Positions 34,214-46,439 are shown, counted from the stretch's first letter. The stretch is DNA of 64,000 nt from Branchiostoma floridae (GCF_000003815.2 NC_049991.1:1409718-1473717); one strand, 5' to 3'. Numbers and translations: made by a program. Notes: generated by a model from the sequence alone, not told the origin.

Positions 34214-37200
34214 GTGAACTTTGACTGTTCCTAAGTCTAAATCTCTGCACTCAAACTTGTATTATAGGCCTAAGTGAAAAACTTATTCCCATTTCTATTT
34301 ATGTGATTGTAATGATTTTTTCAAAGCAGTCGTTCATCCTGGATTAAATTTGTTTCCTTGTTACAGGTATTGTGACAGAAGACCCCAAAGTTGAAGATGT
34401 GTATGAGCCACCCCCTCCCCCACGCCCAAGAAATACACTTTTCGAGGATGAGGACAAGGCAAAGGTAGTTCTGCGCTCATGTACACCTTTATGACGTTGA
34501 AAGAAAGTACTTGTCAAGAACTTGATAGGCTACTAGTACAAAAATGTATATAGAGTAGTGTGCTTAGTACTTTTTGCTGTTATCAATTTGAATTGTACTG
34601 GTGCTGGATGATAAAGTACTGTGACTAGTGAAAAGCATTGTTTTGAAAAGCAAACAGTTCATAATCATTGTAAAAGTACAGACAATTTTAAGTTTGCTTT
34701 CTGCTGCTCAAAAGTGACAGGGTACCATCTGGGTAGGTAAGTAAGTAAGTTTGCTCCTATGTTTGTTTCTGCTACCCATCTAGGAAACTGTACATTCAAA
34801 CCTTTTAATGAGCAAATCAAGGAATGGGTTCTAGAGTGCTTGGTCAAACAGGCGTTCCAACACCAAGTGGATGGAGGGTGTTTTTAAGGAGCGCACAAAC
34901 CTACTTCTTAATTTGCTCATTCGTAGGGACCGATCAAAACTTGGACGACTCCAGACGCTAGTGATGTCAAGGTTCCCAGACGGAATAGCAGAGAAGCAAC
35001 TGTGTATAGTGGATGATAAACATCAGAACAAACTGCTATCAGGATGGTACAAGGCCATGACATTTAGGCGACGCCTCAGGGGCTTCGCCTAATATTATAG
35101 TGTGCGACCGTTTGACAAAAATTCCCAAAATTCCGCAGGCATGTCAGGAATTTTTACAGGCATGCGCAGTTGCATCATCCCTTTAGAGGGGAATAACTCG
35201 GCAATGGATTGACGGATCTGCATGATATTTGGATTGTAGAGACTTTTGGAGATGCCTTACATAATTAAATGCTAATCATGCAAATCAGAGGCTAATTTGC
35301 AGGAATGTACAGAATTTTTATTACAATTCTGTTTGAATGGCAGCTATTGGACAGGCTCCTGAAGAGTAAGCACCCGGAGGACCTGCAGGCTGCCAACAGG
35401 CTGATTAAGAACATGGTGAAGGAGGACTCGGACAGGATGGAGAGGGTCTCGCGCCGCATGAACCAGCTGGAGGAGGTCAACAACAACGTCAGGCTTCTCA
35501 ACGAGATGCTCGCGCACTACAAACCTGATGAGGCCTCCATTTCCGAGAAGGAAGTCATGAAGGTAAGAAGCATAATTTATGTGAAAGTGGAAGTGATCTT
35601 GAACCAGTTTAGCGCAGGGCAGGCTTTTAGCCATGCATGGGTCTAGGCATCATTTGGACGCACTAGACGCCCTGAAGAGGCCTTAAACTGGGAGCAGATC
35701 CTCTGACAAGCATGAAATTCTGATTGACCAAGGATGCCACCAGGTCACTTGTCGTCATAGTCTTCAACTCTGACCTCTCACAATAATTTTGCCCCTCAAG
35801 ATACCATAGAATGCAACATGTTGACTTAATTATAATGAAGAATCAAAAGAGCTTTTTTTTTTATTTGTTCACTTAAAATCAATTTCGTACAATTTCTATT
35901 TTTCCTTTAAATCTTGTTGATGAATATGAGCCTTTTTTTCTAATATGTGCATTGTCTCTGTGTGTAACAGGAACTTTATGCCCAATGTGAAAAGATGAGA
36001 CCAAACTTATTCAGACTTGCAAGTGACACTCCCGAGGGTGATGATGGTATTGGTAAGTTAACATTTCCTTCATTTCTGTATACAGTATATGTAATAATAA
36101 AAGCAATGTGTTTCTAGCGAGTCTTAGAGGGTGCTTTGTAGAGCTTTAAGCACTTTTACCGGACAGTGTCTAAAACAATGTCTCCTGTGTTTTTACTTAG
36201 ATGCCCTTTTTTATGAATTTCTTTGGATATTTTAACTCTCATACTAACTTTTACTTACAAAAAGATTTTTCTCTGAATGTTTTATATTGTATTGAATTTT
36301 TCTTTTTTTTTAGTTGTTATTTTTGCATGTGCTGTATAGTTTTTAGAGTTTGGCTTTTTGTACATGTGATTTCTCCGTTTGTCTAGATGCAAAGGCACAG
36401 AGCGAGGGCACAGCATCACCATCATCAAGTGCACTAGGTTCTGTCTCATGCTTGTTCCCATTTGAGGAAAGGAGAATGTAATACATTGGTCTAGTGGGGA
36501 GGGGGGCACCTATGTGCTGAAATCATACAGTTTTTAGGCCATGTTGATGACATTATACATATACAATGTATGTAGGACATCCTCTGGGAACTCCAAAACT
36601 GATGCAAGCATTCAGAAAAAAAAAAGAGGCTGCAAAAAAAAAATTCTCAAGAAGATTTGACAAAATAATGACTAAATACACAGTATACTGAACAATAGAT
36701 TCCCTGTTTTTACTTTTTTACATCTGATCTTCTTTGATTTTGGAGTTGACTTTGACACTCTTTGACTTAAGTGTCCTTTTTACTATATTTCTTTGCAATT
36801 TATGAAATATGCTCATTTGCAGTTGCTTTGGAAATGGACAAAAATTGATGCGCTCAGAAATGTCATCCATATAATCAAATCAACATGGCCTTAGTAGATA
36901 TGAGATAATATGGTATACTAAAAAAATTGTAAATATTGTTACAGTTATTGATTTTCCCTGATAATCCACACCAAAGAAGTAACTTCCTATATTTGCAAGC
37001 ATATATCATATGCACCGGCCTTTACTGTTAATAAAAACTTATATTTGTATTGAAATTTTGTCTATGTTACAGCTGATATCTTGAGAGCAAACGATGACCT
37101 GATGAGGGTGATGCAGTCCTACCAACGTCTGGTAGAGGGCGTTAGAAATGGCACGGCAGAAGATGGATCCGGCGATGGGAATCAAACAGGTTCGATCAAC

Positions 37201-40200
37201 CTCAACTTACAGAAACCTTTCTTTTGTTGTTTCTTCTTACTATCACAGTCTACTCAATGCAGATGTAACTCATTATGCATTTGTGCCAACATGGACCAAT
37301 CATTGTCAGACTGAGAACTGTCTGATGCCATGGTGTTAGAGGCTTTGATGACTGGTTTCCATGGTGACAGAGAATGCTGAGGTCCTATTGGTCTGATTTT
37401 CAAAGCGATAAAGAATCCTGAGCTCCTATTGGTCTGATTTTCATAGCGATAAAGATCTTGAGCTCCTATTGGACTAATTAACATAGTGATTAAGAATCCT
37501 GTGCTCCTATTGGTCGGATTTTTATGGGGATATAGAATCCTGAGCTCCTATTGGTCTAATTTTCAGAGTAGATAAAGAATCCTGAGCTCCTATTGGTAGT
37601 TCTGGGAATGGGAATGGTCCTTAGAGGTGCTCTGTCACAAGGTCTCAGGGAAGAGGCTCAGTCGACCCCTCACAGTGAGAGAATGTAAATGTAACCATAA
37701 TGATTGCTTTTACATATTGTATAATTATGTGATGTGGATACTACTGTAAATGCATTTAAGTTCATGTGGATTTGATTTCGTGGTAGTGGGGCCTTTGCGG
37801 TGGTTTTGAGTTAGCATTAGTGCAATATACTGTATTCACATACTATAATGAAAAAGAAAATGTTTGTGTTCGCGGTGAAGCGGCCACCACGAAAACTAGA
37901 AACATAAAACCACTGTTAACATTTCTTCATTTACAGTAGAACTAGACAATCATATGAATCAGTTTTAGTGTAAATTCATGACTGTCTGTCTAGTATAGTT
38001 CATTTTGTATGTCTAAATTTCTATGATTGAAATGGCTCCCACAGAACAGCAGACTGGACTGGCAGACCTGCTCATGTTGGATGCAGGGGGACCCAGGTCA
38101 CCCACCGCTACCACTACTGCATCAGCCCTGCCTCCCGTCCTACCCGCCCCTCCCACGGTTAGTGGACCAACCCCTGCAGCACCACCACCACAGCCTACAA
38201 CAACAGCAGACCTTCTCAGCAGCGAACTTCAAAATCTAGGCAAGTTATCATTCATATGTTTATGAATGATGGTTATGAATTTGGAGAAAGAATAGGCCAG
38301 GATTTTAGCATTTTGAAGTTAAATCTTGCCATATGTAAGTGTGTGCCAGATAAAGATGCTATCATACAGATGACGTAAAATTTCATTTCCAATTTAAATG
38401 TGAACCTGATAACTTGATGAATTATAGAAGATGATCAATTAGAATAAGAATATATCTCTTGAAATATGCAAGAATATCTTGCCCCATATAAGAGTTGATT
38501 TAGGGGTAAGAAAAATAAGATATTTTAAGTAATTTTTGGCAGTGAAGACGCTTGTGTACTTTGTATAATAACAATGTATATTTTTTTTCATATTAGTATG
38601 CTTTGTAAATGTAATCATGGTAAAGTGAAGTAATGCTGTCATGCCACAGACAGAGGACGAAGCAAGATGTCTTTTTACTAGTAGTCGAACTTGCCAAAGC
38701 TCGATGATTCTGACTTAGTTAGGGAGAAGAGATGTTGCCACAGTGAGCGTAGATCGGTCCCCAGAAGTGGTCAATGGCCCTGCTCTGAGCAAACTCGTTA
38801 AAGGAAAAAAAATGCAGTTTTGCTATGCCTTGCAAAAGTAGTGGTACATGTACAAATGAGAGGTATACCATAATGAGAAAGCTTATAACGTTTCAGTCCT
38901 TAAAGATGATTGAATATCTTCTATTCTATTTTGCCTTCCCCCTAAAGGATTTGGTGAAGCTGCACCTGCCTCAGCTGCAACAGGTGCACCTGGTCAGCCC
39001 CTTGTAGGTGGGATACCTTTCATGCCTACACCAGGCGTAGGCACGCAGCCGCACCCTGTGGCACCTCTATCCAACTATTCTGCATTTGGACAGGTATGTC
39101 AAAGATTTGTTACATTAGATCTATTAGAGTCATCAATGTGTGTGTGAGGTTTTGGAATACAATCTTAATCTAATTCAAGTGGCTGATGAAGATAATGCTT
39201 CTTCTTTTAATGACAATTCAAACAACTGGACCAGATGTTGATTTTACTTGTTTCATGTGACATCCAAGTGTCATTGCATTGAGTGATTGACTCTCTCATT
39301 CTAGTCCAGAATTAGTCTTTGTATCATCTCCTATTGTAGTGATGGATTCGTCTTTACCTGGATTTCAAACCTTCATGAACAATCAATGCTTCATCATTTT
39401 AACTGTTAAGTAATTGATACATTTTTTTGTAATTCTATTGTTGTAAAGTAGAATATTCTATTTTCTTTCCCCAAGGCTCCCCCATCTAACGTTCCCATGT
39501 CCATGCCGGGAGCTCAGCCTACAACAATGATGGCACCGATGGGGACCCAGCCTCACTTCACAGCTGCACAGGGTGGTGTTTTCCAACAGAACACTATGGC
39601 CATGCCCATGGCAACGGCCACGCCCATGGCAACAGCCACGCCCACTCCCATGATGAACACTGTTCCCACTGTCCAGCCCCAGAGTTCCACGGGTCTGCTG
39701 GGAGACCTGGGCGTACAAGGTCAGGCACAAGGTCAAGGTCAGGTTCAAGGTCAAGAGAAACCGCCCGCGGTTGAAGGGGCCTTCTCAGACTTGGACGTCC
39801 TGGGGAAGAGCTTGCAGGAACAGGGTCTCAAGCCTTCTGTGCAAGCTTCTCAGCCTGCGAGGTAAGACTATAGTCCTAAGTTTAACACAGGCTGTTCGTT
39901 TTATGTCTTTTGCACCATGTTGGATACATGTACTTGTATAAACGGTGTATTCAAGACAACACAATATATTCCTGAGGTACCAGCCGGACCGTGGGTCGTG
40001 TAATCTGATAGTTTTTGATCCAACCCTAGGGTGGGCTAGGATCAAGGGTGGTCACCATGCAAAATACACCATGTTGTATTTTATATATATGTTATTTCCT
40101 CCTAAAAAAACACACATTTCACTGCAAAATGCACCAGAAGTTCAGAAAATTTGGTTCCCTCAAACAGCATTGAATCCAAACTCTATAGTCATAGATAGGC

Positions 40201-43133
40201 AAGAGTATCTCTCTCTGAAAAGATAATTTGATGGGGGATTTGTGCCTCACTTTACAGTAAATTACATCTTTATCTTCGTTCTTTGTTTCAGTGAGCCACC
40301 CAGGCAGAGTTTGAACCAGCTCCTTGCACAGAAGCAGCAACCTGGTTCCCCTGCCCCAGGGGGTGAGGTGGCCTCCCCTGTCCCCACCCCCCAGACAGCA
40401 GGCGTTGGTGCCCCCTCTCCCCAGCCAGCCTCTCCCGCTACTGCTGAAGTCCAGTCACTGCAGGATGTGTTTGTTCCTATAGAGTCAGTCCAACCTGGTA
40501 AGTTTTGTGGAATCTAGATATGTAAGTAAAGAAAGCATCTTTTAGAGTATTATATACAGTAGAAGCCGTTTCATTGCACTCCCCATTTGCCAGCACATTT
40601 TGTGCAATTATCCGGATGGTGCAACAAAGCGAAGTTGTTCAGCTGGACCGCATCACTATGGGACTTTGGGCAGTGATCCGTTGTGCAATTAACTGGCTTC
40701 TACTGTATTTAGTTTTCTTTACAGGGAAGTTATACAATGTATATAATGCAGTTTCATAGAAGGCCACTGGAGGAACTTCTTAAATTTAGATACTACATGT
40801 AATAGATTCTGACAGCAATCTTTACTCATCACCCATACTGACAATTTTTTTTCTGTTTTTCTTCTAACCCACTAGCAAAAAAATGCACTAGCCAGTAAAA
40901 TTGTAGCCTCCTTGCCAAGATATTGTAGCTTAGATAAGAAAAACATCCAGACTCCATTTTATTTAATGTACAAGAAAACTAGAAGATGTTGCATCGTGTA
41001 TCGTTTGTCAAAGGATGTAGTTTGCAATACAAGCTTAGAAGAAGGGGGCAACAACTGCAGCCTCATTTTGGTGCACAACCCCCAGGAAATTCAAAATGGC
41101 CGCCATAATTGGAAAGAGGTCTATTCTAGGTTAACAAAGCCTTTCTTCTTCTTCCATTTTGTAGGAAGTGTTGGCCCCCTGACCATCTGTCAGAAGGATA
41201 ACATGCAGATTGTCCTACATTTTGCGCGTGACACGGCCCCCGGTCGACCTGACGTCCATGTCATGGTGGTGTCAATCACCAGTAACGCTACCGAACGGAT
41301 CCAGAGTATAGTCTTTCAAGCCGCTGTGCCAAAGGTACACGTACGCCTCATTTGTTAAATGTCTCTAATTCTGTAGAACTTGGTAATGTTGACTTCACAC
41401 CCAAGTACATGTAGTGTTTTGAATATTTTAGCGTTATTTTTCAAGCATTGGAATGGTAAGGTATGTAAATGAAAACTGTCTTAGCCATATTTTAGAAGCC
41501 AGTTATTGCACACCCCCTTGGCTAGCGTATTTCATGCAATTATCCGGTTGGTGCAATAACGCAACGTTATTAAGCTGGACCACACCGGGTTGGGATTTTG
41601 GCATTCTGTGCAGTTAACAGAAGTGTGCAATAATCCATTGTGCAATTAACTGGCTTCAACTGTATAAGATATTGGAAGAAAAGTATGTATAGTATTCATC
41701 AGGCTAACAACTAGAGTGCTACGCAGTTTTTATGCCAAATGTACTAGTTGTTTTGTGACTATATTGTCTGTTCTTGATGGATTTTGCCTTTTTTTACCCT
41801 ACTCCCATGAAGATCTTTGGACAGGTGTTTCAGCTGTAACATGTGCCGTTTGTGTTGTGCAGGTGATGCGTGTGAAACTGCAGCCTCCGTCGGCCACGGA
41901 CCTGCCAGGCTACAACCCCATCTTGCCCCAGGCTGCCATTACACAAGTCATGCTGCTGGCCAACCCAAATAAGGTCATTTTCATTACTGTAAATTCATTA
42001 TTTTACTTTGCACTGGTTTTATTTTACCTTACGCTTTACGACGTTTTTCTGTGTTAAAATTTGCGTTTAACACAATTCTGTAGTACTGCAGTCATACAAG
42101 GGAGACATATTTGTAGTTTTATGCATTCGTGGTTAAAACCTCAACAGTTTCAATTTTTACAGTACTTAAAAGTAAAAGGTATCTCAAACCAGTTTAGCTT
42201 ACTGAAGAGGTTTTACTCCACTGATCATGACCGAAATGACAGATGCTTTGTGTGCAGTATTTACAGTTTCTTAGCACCAGAGAAATTCCCCTAGCACCTT
42301 TTTACAAGCACAAGGAATGTTGATTGAACCATGGCCGAACGTCGCGTCCTATGAACTGTGAACCTTTCCAGTATCGTGCGAGTTGGTGACACAAGTGATT
42401 TGAAACAACAGTTTATTGGTCCAGAGGCAGGGCTGCTAACCACTGGACTATGCACACTATCATTATAATTAGGTAGTAAGATGTTCTATCGAGTTTCAGG
42501 GCATACATTTTGTTTGTATATCGGTCAGAGGATGTTTACCTGAGGTGCGCCAACAAGCAGTAACTCAAGCAACTGGATATGATTTTGGAAACGGCCAGAC
42601 ATTTCAAACAACATCCGTTGGTTTTCGTTAGAGTCACTTGAGAAATCTTGTTGGAGAGGTTTTCTAAAAACAACAGATGTTATCATTGATGAAAAACAAT
42701 GGATGTTGTTTGAAACGTCTGACCATTTCCAAAATCACATATGCAGATGCTTAATAATAATGATAATATGTACTGGTCTTAGGTGCAGATGTACAGTTCT
42801 TATCGAGCAAAACTGTCATCGGCACACCAAATCGGTGTGTGTCCTCATTAATGTCCTTGTACATCCCATTCCACTGTGCCTTGTCCGCTGCCTGGTCCCG
42901 CAGCCATTTTAGCATATAGGGTGCCTTCTTGACATTTCTTAGGGTGCCTTCTTGACAGGTGCAGATGCTTAAGTAACTGCTTTTTGGTGTATCTTATTAC
43001 CTAACCATCGATTTACCTGTGGTGATTTCTTGTTTCCCAGGTGCCGGTGCGGTTAAAGTACAAACTTAGCTACATGTGCAATGAACAGCAGAGGACGGCA
43101 GTGGGAGAGGTCTCCAACTTTCCCAACTTGTGA
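30228..43133 (+). CDS. GGA: GGA-family ARF-binding clathrin adaptor, complete
   Basis: Sixteen coding exons encode 749 residues. They are 30228-30270, 32216-32300, 32614-32689, 32992-33090, 34090-34213, 34367-34464, 35344-35562, 35971-36052, 37073-37189, 38045-38239, 38948-39093, 39476-39861, 40292-40497, 41165-41334, 41863-41973 and 43041-43133 (stop TGA 43131-43133). Phases are consistent at every junction. The domain order VHS, GAT, proline-rich hinge, GAE matches vertebrate GGA1-3 (about 610-720 residues). GGA proteins are recruited by ARF-GTP to the trans-Golgi network, bind acidic dileucine signals on sorting receptors, and recruit clathrin and accessory proteins. The start ATG is the first in frame and sits in an AAGATGGCGGC context. 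One intron (after 38239) has a GC donor. Whether it is GGA1- or GGA3-like cannot be said; invertebrates usually carry one gene. Confidence 0.96.
30925..31151 (+). mobile_element. Older SINE-like copy upstream of the nested SINE
   Basis: Diverged blocks shared with the 31-kb SINE (cccttgagaaaggcatgcttcac, aggtgaaaaagagtgcct, gtgtttgaggagagcc, aaagaacccaccaca). The younger SINE is inserted at its right end. Confidence 0.5.
31164..31661 (+). mobile_element. tRNA-derived SINE, full length, 12-bp target duplication
   Basis: The head has pol III box A-like (agcacagtggtagtgtg) and box B (ggttcgaatccgg) sequences, then a long body and a (GAT)n tail. It is flanked by perfect copies of atcaaaaagtgg (31152-31163 and 31662-31673). 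Length is 498 bp. It was inserted into an older, diverged element of similar type that precedes it. Confidence 0.8.
33170..33455 (-). mobile_element. Second SINE family, copy in GGA intron 4
   Basis: Shares blocks with 42165-42465 and 24330-24515: an actgaagagc/ggtcatgac 5' part, ctatggactgcgaccctatccagta, and gatccagaggcaggattgctaaccactg. The last block reads on the minus strand as a tRNA-like head. Confidence 0.5.
34367..37189 (+). CDS. GGA: GGA exons 6-9: linker and GAT domain
   Basis: Exon 6 gives the proline-rich VHS-GAT linker (YEPPPPPRPRN). Exon 7 (73 residues, unusually GC-rich against its surroundings) starts the GAT domain: LLKSKHPEDLQAANRLIKNMV then EEVNNNVRLLNEML, the ARF-binding helix-loop-helix. 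Exons 8-9 complete the three-helix bundle (ELYAQCEKMRPNLFRLASDT; ADILRANDDLMRVMQSYQRLV), which in the family binds ubiquitin and Rabaptin-5. A possible 51-nt in-frame cassette exon lies between exons 8 and 9. Confidence 0.95.
36387..36437 (+). CDS. Candidate 51-nt cassette exon of the GGA gene
   Basis: A pyrimidine-rich acceptor (tctccgtttgtctag) is followed by 51 nt that keep frame between exon 8 (phase 1) and exon 9 (phase 1). It would insert 17 residues, DAKAQSEGTASPSSSAL, into the GAT domain between helix segments. The donor gttctg is weak. The inclusion would lengthen a region where vertebrate GGA1 has no insert, so if real it is an alternative exon. Confidence 0.35.
   Translation: MQRHRARAQHHHHQVH
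37366..37600. repeat. Tandem repeat with CCTATTGG core in GGA intron 9
   Basis: Six imperfect units of about 41 bp, each with ctcctattggtctgatttt and gataaagaatcctgag. CCTATTGG contains an inverted CCAAT core in every unit. It begins just downstream of GGA exon 9. Confidence 0.75.
37742..37938. mobile_element. TACTGTAAATGC-ended MITE in GGA intron 9
   Basis: Same ends and gcggtggttttgag / gaagcggccaccacgaaaac interior as the 26.3-kb copy. Confidence 0.7.
38045..40497 (+). CDS. GGA: GGA exons 10-13: hinge region
   Basis: This low-complexity segment of about 310 residues is rich in Pro, Ala, Thr and Gln. A clathrin-box-like DLLSSELQNLGFG spans the exon 10-11 junction (about residues 366-381), where vertebrate GGA1 has its LLDDELM box. 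An internal acidic dileucine-type motif (SDLDVLGKSL, about 532-541) corresponds to the DLDLLGKTL autoinhibitory segment of vertebrate GGAs. Exon 12 has short Met/Pro/Ala/Thr repeats and a GQ/VQG repeat. The donor of exon 10 is GC, not GT. Length differences from vertebrates are concentrated here. Confidence 0.93.
40554..40708. mobile_element. ACAGTAGAAGCC-ended MITE in GGA intron 13
   Basis: Ends tatacagtagaagccgtt and aactggcttctactgta are inverted. The inner words gtgcaattatccgg and gtgcaattaactgg are shared with a copy at 41491-41665. Confidence 0.7.
41165..43133 (+). CDS. GGA: GGA exons 14-16: gamma-adaptin ear (GAE) domain
   Basis: The C-terminal 124 residues form the ear domain that binds PsiG[F/L]x[F/L]-type motifs of accessory proteins. 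Visible signatures are IVLHFARDTAPGRPDVHVMVVSI, IQSIVFQAAVPKVMRVKLQPPS and ITQVMLLANPNKVPVRLKYKLSY, ending in NFPNL and a TGA stop. Exon 15's donor is gtcatt (weak), but the frame and the protein match with exon 16 leave no doubt about the join. Confidence 0.95.
41491..41665. mobile_element. Second copy of the same MITE in GGA intron 14
   Basis: Ends tttagaagccagttattgca and gtgcaattaactggcttcaa; same family as 40554-40708. Confidence 0.7.
42165..42465 (-). mobile_element. Second SINE family, copy in GGA intron 15
   Basis: Same blocks as the 33-kb copy (aaccagtttagcttactgaagagg; gtccagaggcagggctgctaaccactg). Diverged, no clear duplication. Confidence 0.5.
42533..43003. mobile_element. Same MITE family in GGA intron 15, with nested insertion
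   Basis: The arms match the 21.8-kb copy (aagcagtaactcaagcaactgg / aagtaactgctttttggtgt). A ~216-bp segment (about 42755-42970) is bounded by direct repeats tgcagatgctta and interrupts the right arm, so another element inserted into it. Confidence 0.6.
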
Positions 43134-45345
43134 CGGCAAGCTCCGTAGCTCCGAGAGAATTAGTTAGCCGTTTAACTGTCCATACTGATGTCTGGGCTTG
43201 GATGCAGGATGTACATTATTATCAGGCCTTACTGTAGAGAAATGTGGTACTTTTTCAAACGACATGTCATCATGGCACTGTAGCACATCATTCCACTTTG
43301 CCTGATGCACTCAACATGCAATACTGTATGTACCTATGGTGCGATGCACTTGAAAATATGAGTGGTCTATGTTTAAGAGGGTGGGGGGCTTTGTGGTCAA
43401 CCAAGTCCTCAACATGCAAATGGTATCTTAATTCAATAGACACACAGCCTCTCTGTCATTGGTTGAACTGATAATTGCTTTCTTATCATTGGTTGAACTA
43501 CTAATTGTGATGGACAGAAGGAATAGGACCACTGATACTAAAACAATGAAAATTAATGCGAAGGCAATAGCAAAACTGATACTGGGTACACAAAATTCTA
43601 GTCAGTGTCACAAATTTTTGCATGTAATTGTCAATGATAATACTCAAACTGCAAAATCAGGAGACAACAATGTTATTTGTTTTAGCCATAGATTGTGACT
43701 ACTGGGAGCTGTGTACATTGTATAACACAAGGTCAACATTTTTTTTCATTATGTTACCAAAGAAATTAAATTTGTAGCTTGGATGTTGTGGAGGTCTTTG
43801 ACCAATCAGAAGAAAGGACACATCAATATGGTAACTGTTAAACTTTGAATTGACCAATCATCAGGAAGACATTGGTGAGGAACTAGCATGAAATGACCAA
43901 TTAGGATGAAGAAAACATGTCTACTTTTTTATTTTGTGAATTCAGTAGGTGTAATTAGATATAAGAAGAATATACTTACCTGACATATTGACCTGTTATG
44001 CAAAAGACTGGCACTTGATTACTAGCTTATGTGATTTTCCATCTTTGTGATAACTTCATAGGTGTATCTCTTGGTGGTATGTTAGGTTCAGTGAAATTAA
44101 AGTAATCTAGATATGCCATTAAATTGTCTTATGTTTCTTCTAAGGTAAAGATGACAGTGGTAAAGAAAATGATTTACTTCAAGCAATATAATATGAGAAA
44201 TGAGATATTCAAAAGGACAAGGTTGGATTTATTAAAAATGTTGATAAAGTACATTTAATCTGCCAAATAGGATTAAGTTCTGTGTCAAGTTATGTATGTT
44301 GTACATATTTGCATGGTATACCAGGAGTTGGAAAATGTACTTTTTACTTTAGCATGATAAAAAGATAACTACATTGGCTGAATGATAACACACACCATAC
44401 AATATAGTATTGAAAAGAGAAAAGTGGTTTGTGGCATCAGAAAAAGCAGAATGTTTTTGATTGAAATTAACCAATATCTTGTCATCTGCTACTGTTCGAC
44501 CATTGTAACTGGAGAGAACATTATGGGGCTTTTGCAATCCAAAATGTACAATACATAATCATGATGTACTATTCTTTAATATGCTACATCAGATTTGAGG
44601 TACCCCCTTCAAGAATGGTTTGTTCCATTAAAGTAAAGTTACCAACTGGCTCAGGTGGAACACACCATTCTGCAAAAAGGGGACAGAAATGGACTGGGCA
44701 GATTAATCTGAGGGCTGCTACAATTAGTATGATCTATTTTAGCCTTGATGCTTATTATTCATAGACTAAAAATCTAATGGAAGTATGTAGACAGCTTTTT
44801 TGTTGATCACAAATAGGACATTATATTATCCTTAAGTTTGTTATTAATTGTCAAATAGAGAATGTGTACAGCTACAAAAGTACAAGTACAAAAATGTTAT
44901 TACTCTTTACTCTGCATATTGTTATCTTTATAAATCTGAACATTGAGTTTAAAAATCAGAACTAGTGCCCTCCGGTGTTATTATTTATCTACTTTGAGGC
45001 AGTCATAAGAGAGGCCAAATATGGGGAATAGTTCAACTGTTTAAGTAGAACTGGTACCAAACACATGACAAACCTTACATGATACTGTGCAGTGATATCG
45101 GTAGTTCTAATCATCAACCCCAATTCTTCATAGAATTCTCCTTGAAAATGGCAATCATGGTAATACAAATACAGTGATGTGAGTATGTCTGTTTAATTTT
45201 GTTTAAATAAGAGTATATCATATATAAATTGAACATTGAGTATCTGTGTTTTCATTTGTTCCTACATGAAGTAAACAAGGTATAAATAATGAATTCTTGA
45301 TTTCAACTGAGATTTTGGGAACATTTTAAGCCCAACTTTCCACAC

Positions 45346-45351
45346 AATAAA
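45346..45351 (+). terminator. Possible poly(A) signal for GGA
   Basis: An AATAAA hexamer lies 2.2 kb after the GGA stop. ATTAAA variants occur closer (for example 44096-44101). Which is used cannot be told from sequence alone. Confidence 0.3.
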
Positions 45352-45439
45352 GTATCTTTCACCCTTGAGAAAAATTGTTTTTATGTTACTGATTCCAAAG
45401 AACTTAAATGATTCAAATCGTTTTTATACTTTATCAGTT

Positions 45440-45782
45440 TAGGCCACACCAATTTAATTTCTTGGTTCACGGATTTTTTCATAAAAAATATGGAGCGAGA
45501 GGGCGAAATAAAAATAAAAATTGTAAAATGGTTCGGGTAAAAGTAAGGGCTAATCCCAAACATACAGAAAAAAAAGTGCTTGAAAAAAGTACAAAAACAC
45601 TTAGTCTACTACTGTACAGTAACAGCACCTGTACATTGAAAATTACAAAAGTAGTGTCAGTTTTTATGTTTGCTACACCAGAAAGTTGGTGAAAATTTGC
45701 TGATTGGTAATTTTTATTTTTTTTTCCAAAAAATAGGAGCGAGCGAATCCGTGAACCAAGAAATTAAATTGGTGTGGCCTTA
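45440..45782. mobile_element. TAGGCCACACC-ended element between GGA and TMEM11
   Basis: Left taggccacaccaatttaattt and right aattaaattggtgtggcctta are inverted; inner arms ttcttggttcacggattttt and aatccgtgaaccaagaa also pair. Other copies are at 63292-63658 and 25630-25920. Confidence 0.75.
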
Positions 45783-46433
45783 TCTTGGAAGATACTTGTA
45801 ATAGCAGGGTTTGAAATTCAATTCTGGGAAAAGGTGCACTACTGATTTTTTGAGTAAACAAAATAAACATATAAAGTAGGATGTCAGCAGAGCTTGAGCT
45901 TGAATTCTATAGTTAACTTCAGTAATAGTTAAACTTTTGGACAACTAAATATCAAGAATTTTCTGCATAGTAGACAAAGTGTACAATTATATACATACCT
46001 ACATGTAAATACAAATATCTAGGCGTTCCCATAGTCGTAACTTAAAAGTAGTAAGAGGTCCTTCCCGGTGTGTGTTGTTCAAAACATTCAGTCCTATGTC
46101 CGCAACTGGGACAATTACTGTCGTATTGTGGTCACCAGAGTTAGCGCCAAATGGCAGCTGCTCCAGACTCTTGCAATTTAGCCCCGCATATTATAAGCAC
46201 CTCGTAATTCAGCCTCTAGCTGCAAAAAGAGAGTAGTCAGTCCACCCAATAATAGATTGCACAATTTTGCATGCACACAAGTGTATATACATCCATGGAT
46301 ATTATTTCAAGCATAGTGATATCAAATACAAAGTATATACTAAACATGTGTGTAATAATACCAAAGAAAAGCAACCAGCCAGCTTACAAGAGATTCAACA
46401 TTTTTATTTTCTGAAAGGACAATCAAATAGCTA

Positions 46434-46439
46434 TTTATT
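46434..46439 (-). terminator. Possible poly(A) signal for TMEM11
   Basis: AATAAA on the minus strand (TTTATT on plus), 335 nt after the TMEM11 stop; a second copy is at 46403-46408. The distance fits a short 3' UTR. Confidence 0.4.

Larger units (their letters stand above)
43134..46433. other. Convergent 3' region of GGA and TMEM11
   Basis: AT-rich DNA with several candidate poly(A) hexamers and one MITE (45440-45782). The block gttggttgaactactaattgtgatggacag near 43489 also occurs near 3400 in an ABCA intron, so it is a dispersed repeat. No coding exon seen. Confidence 0.45.
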
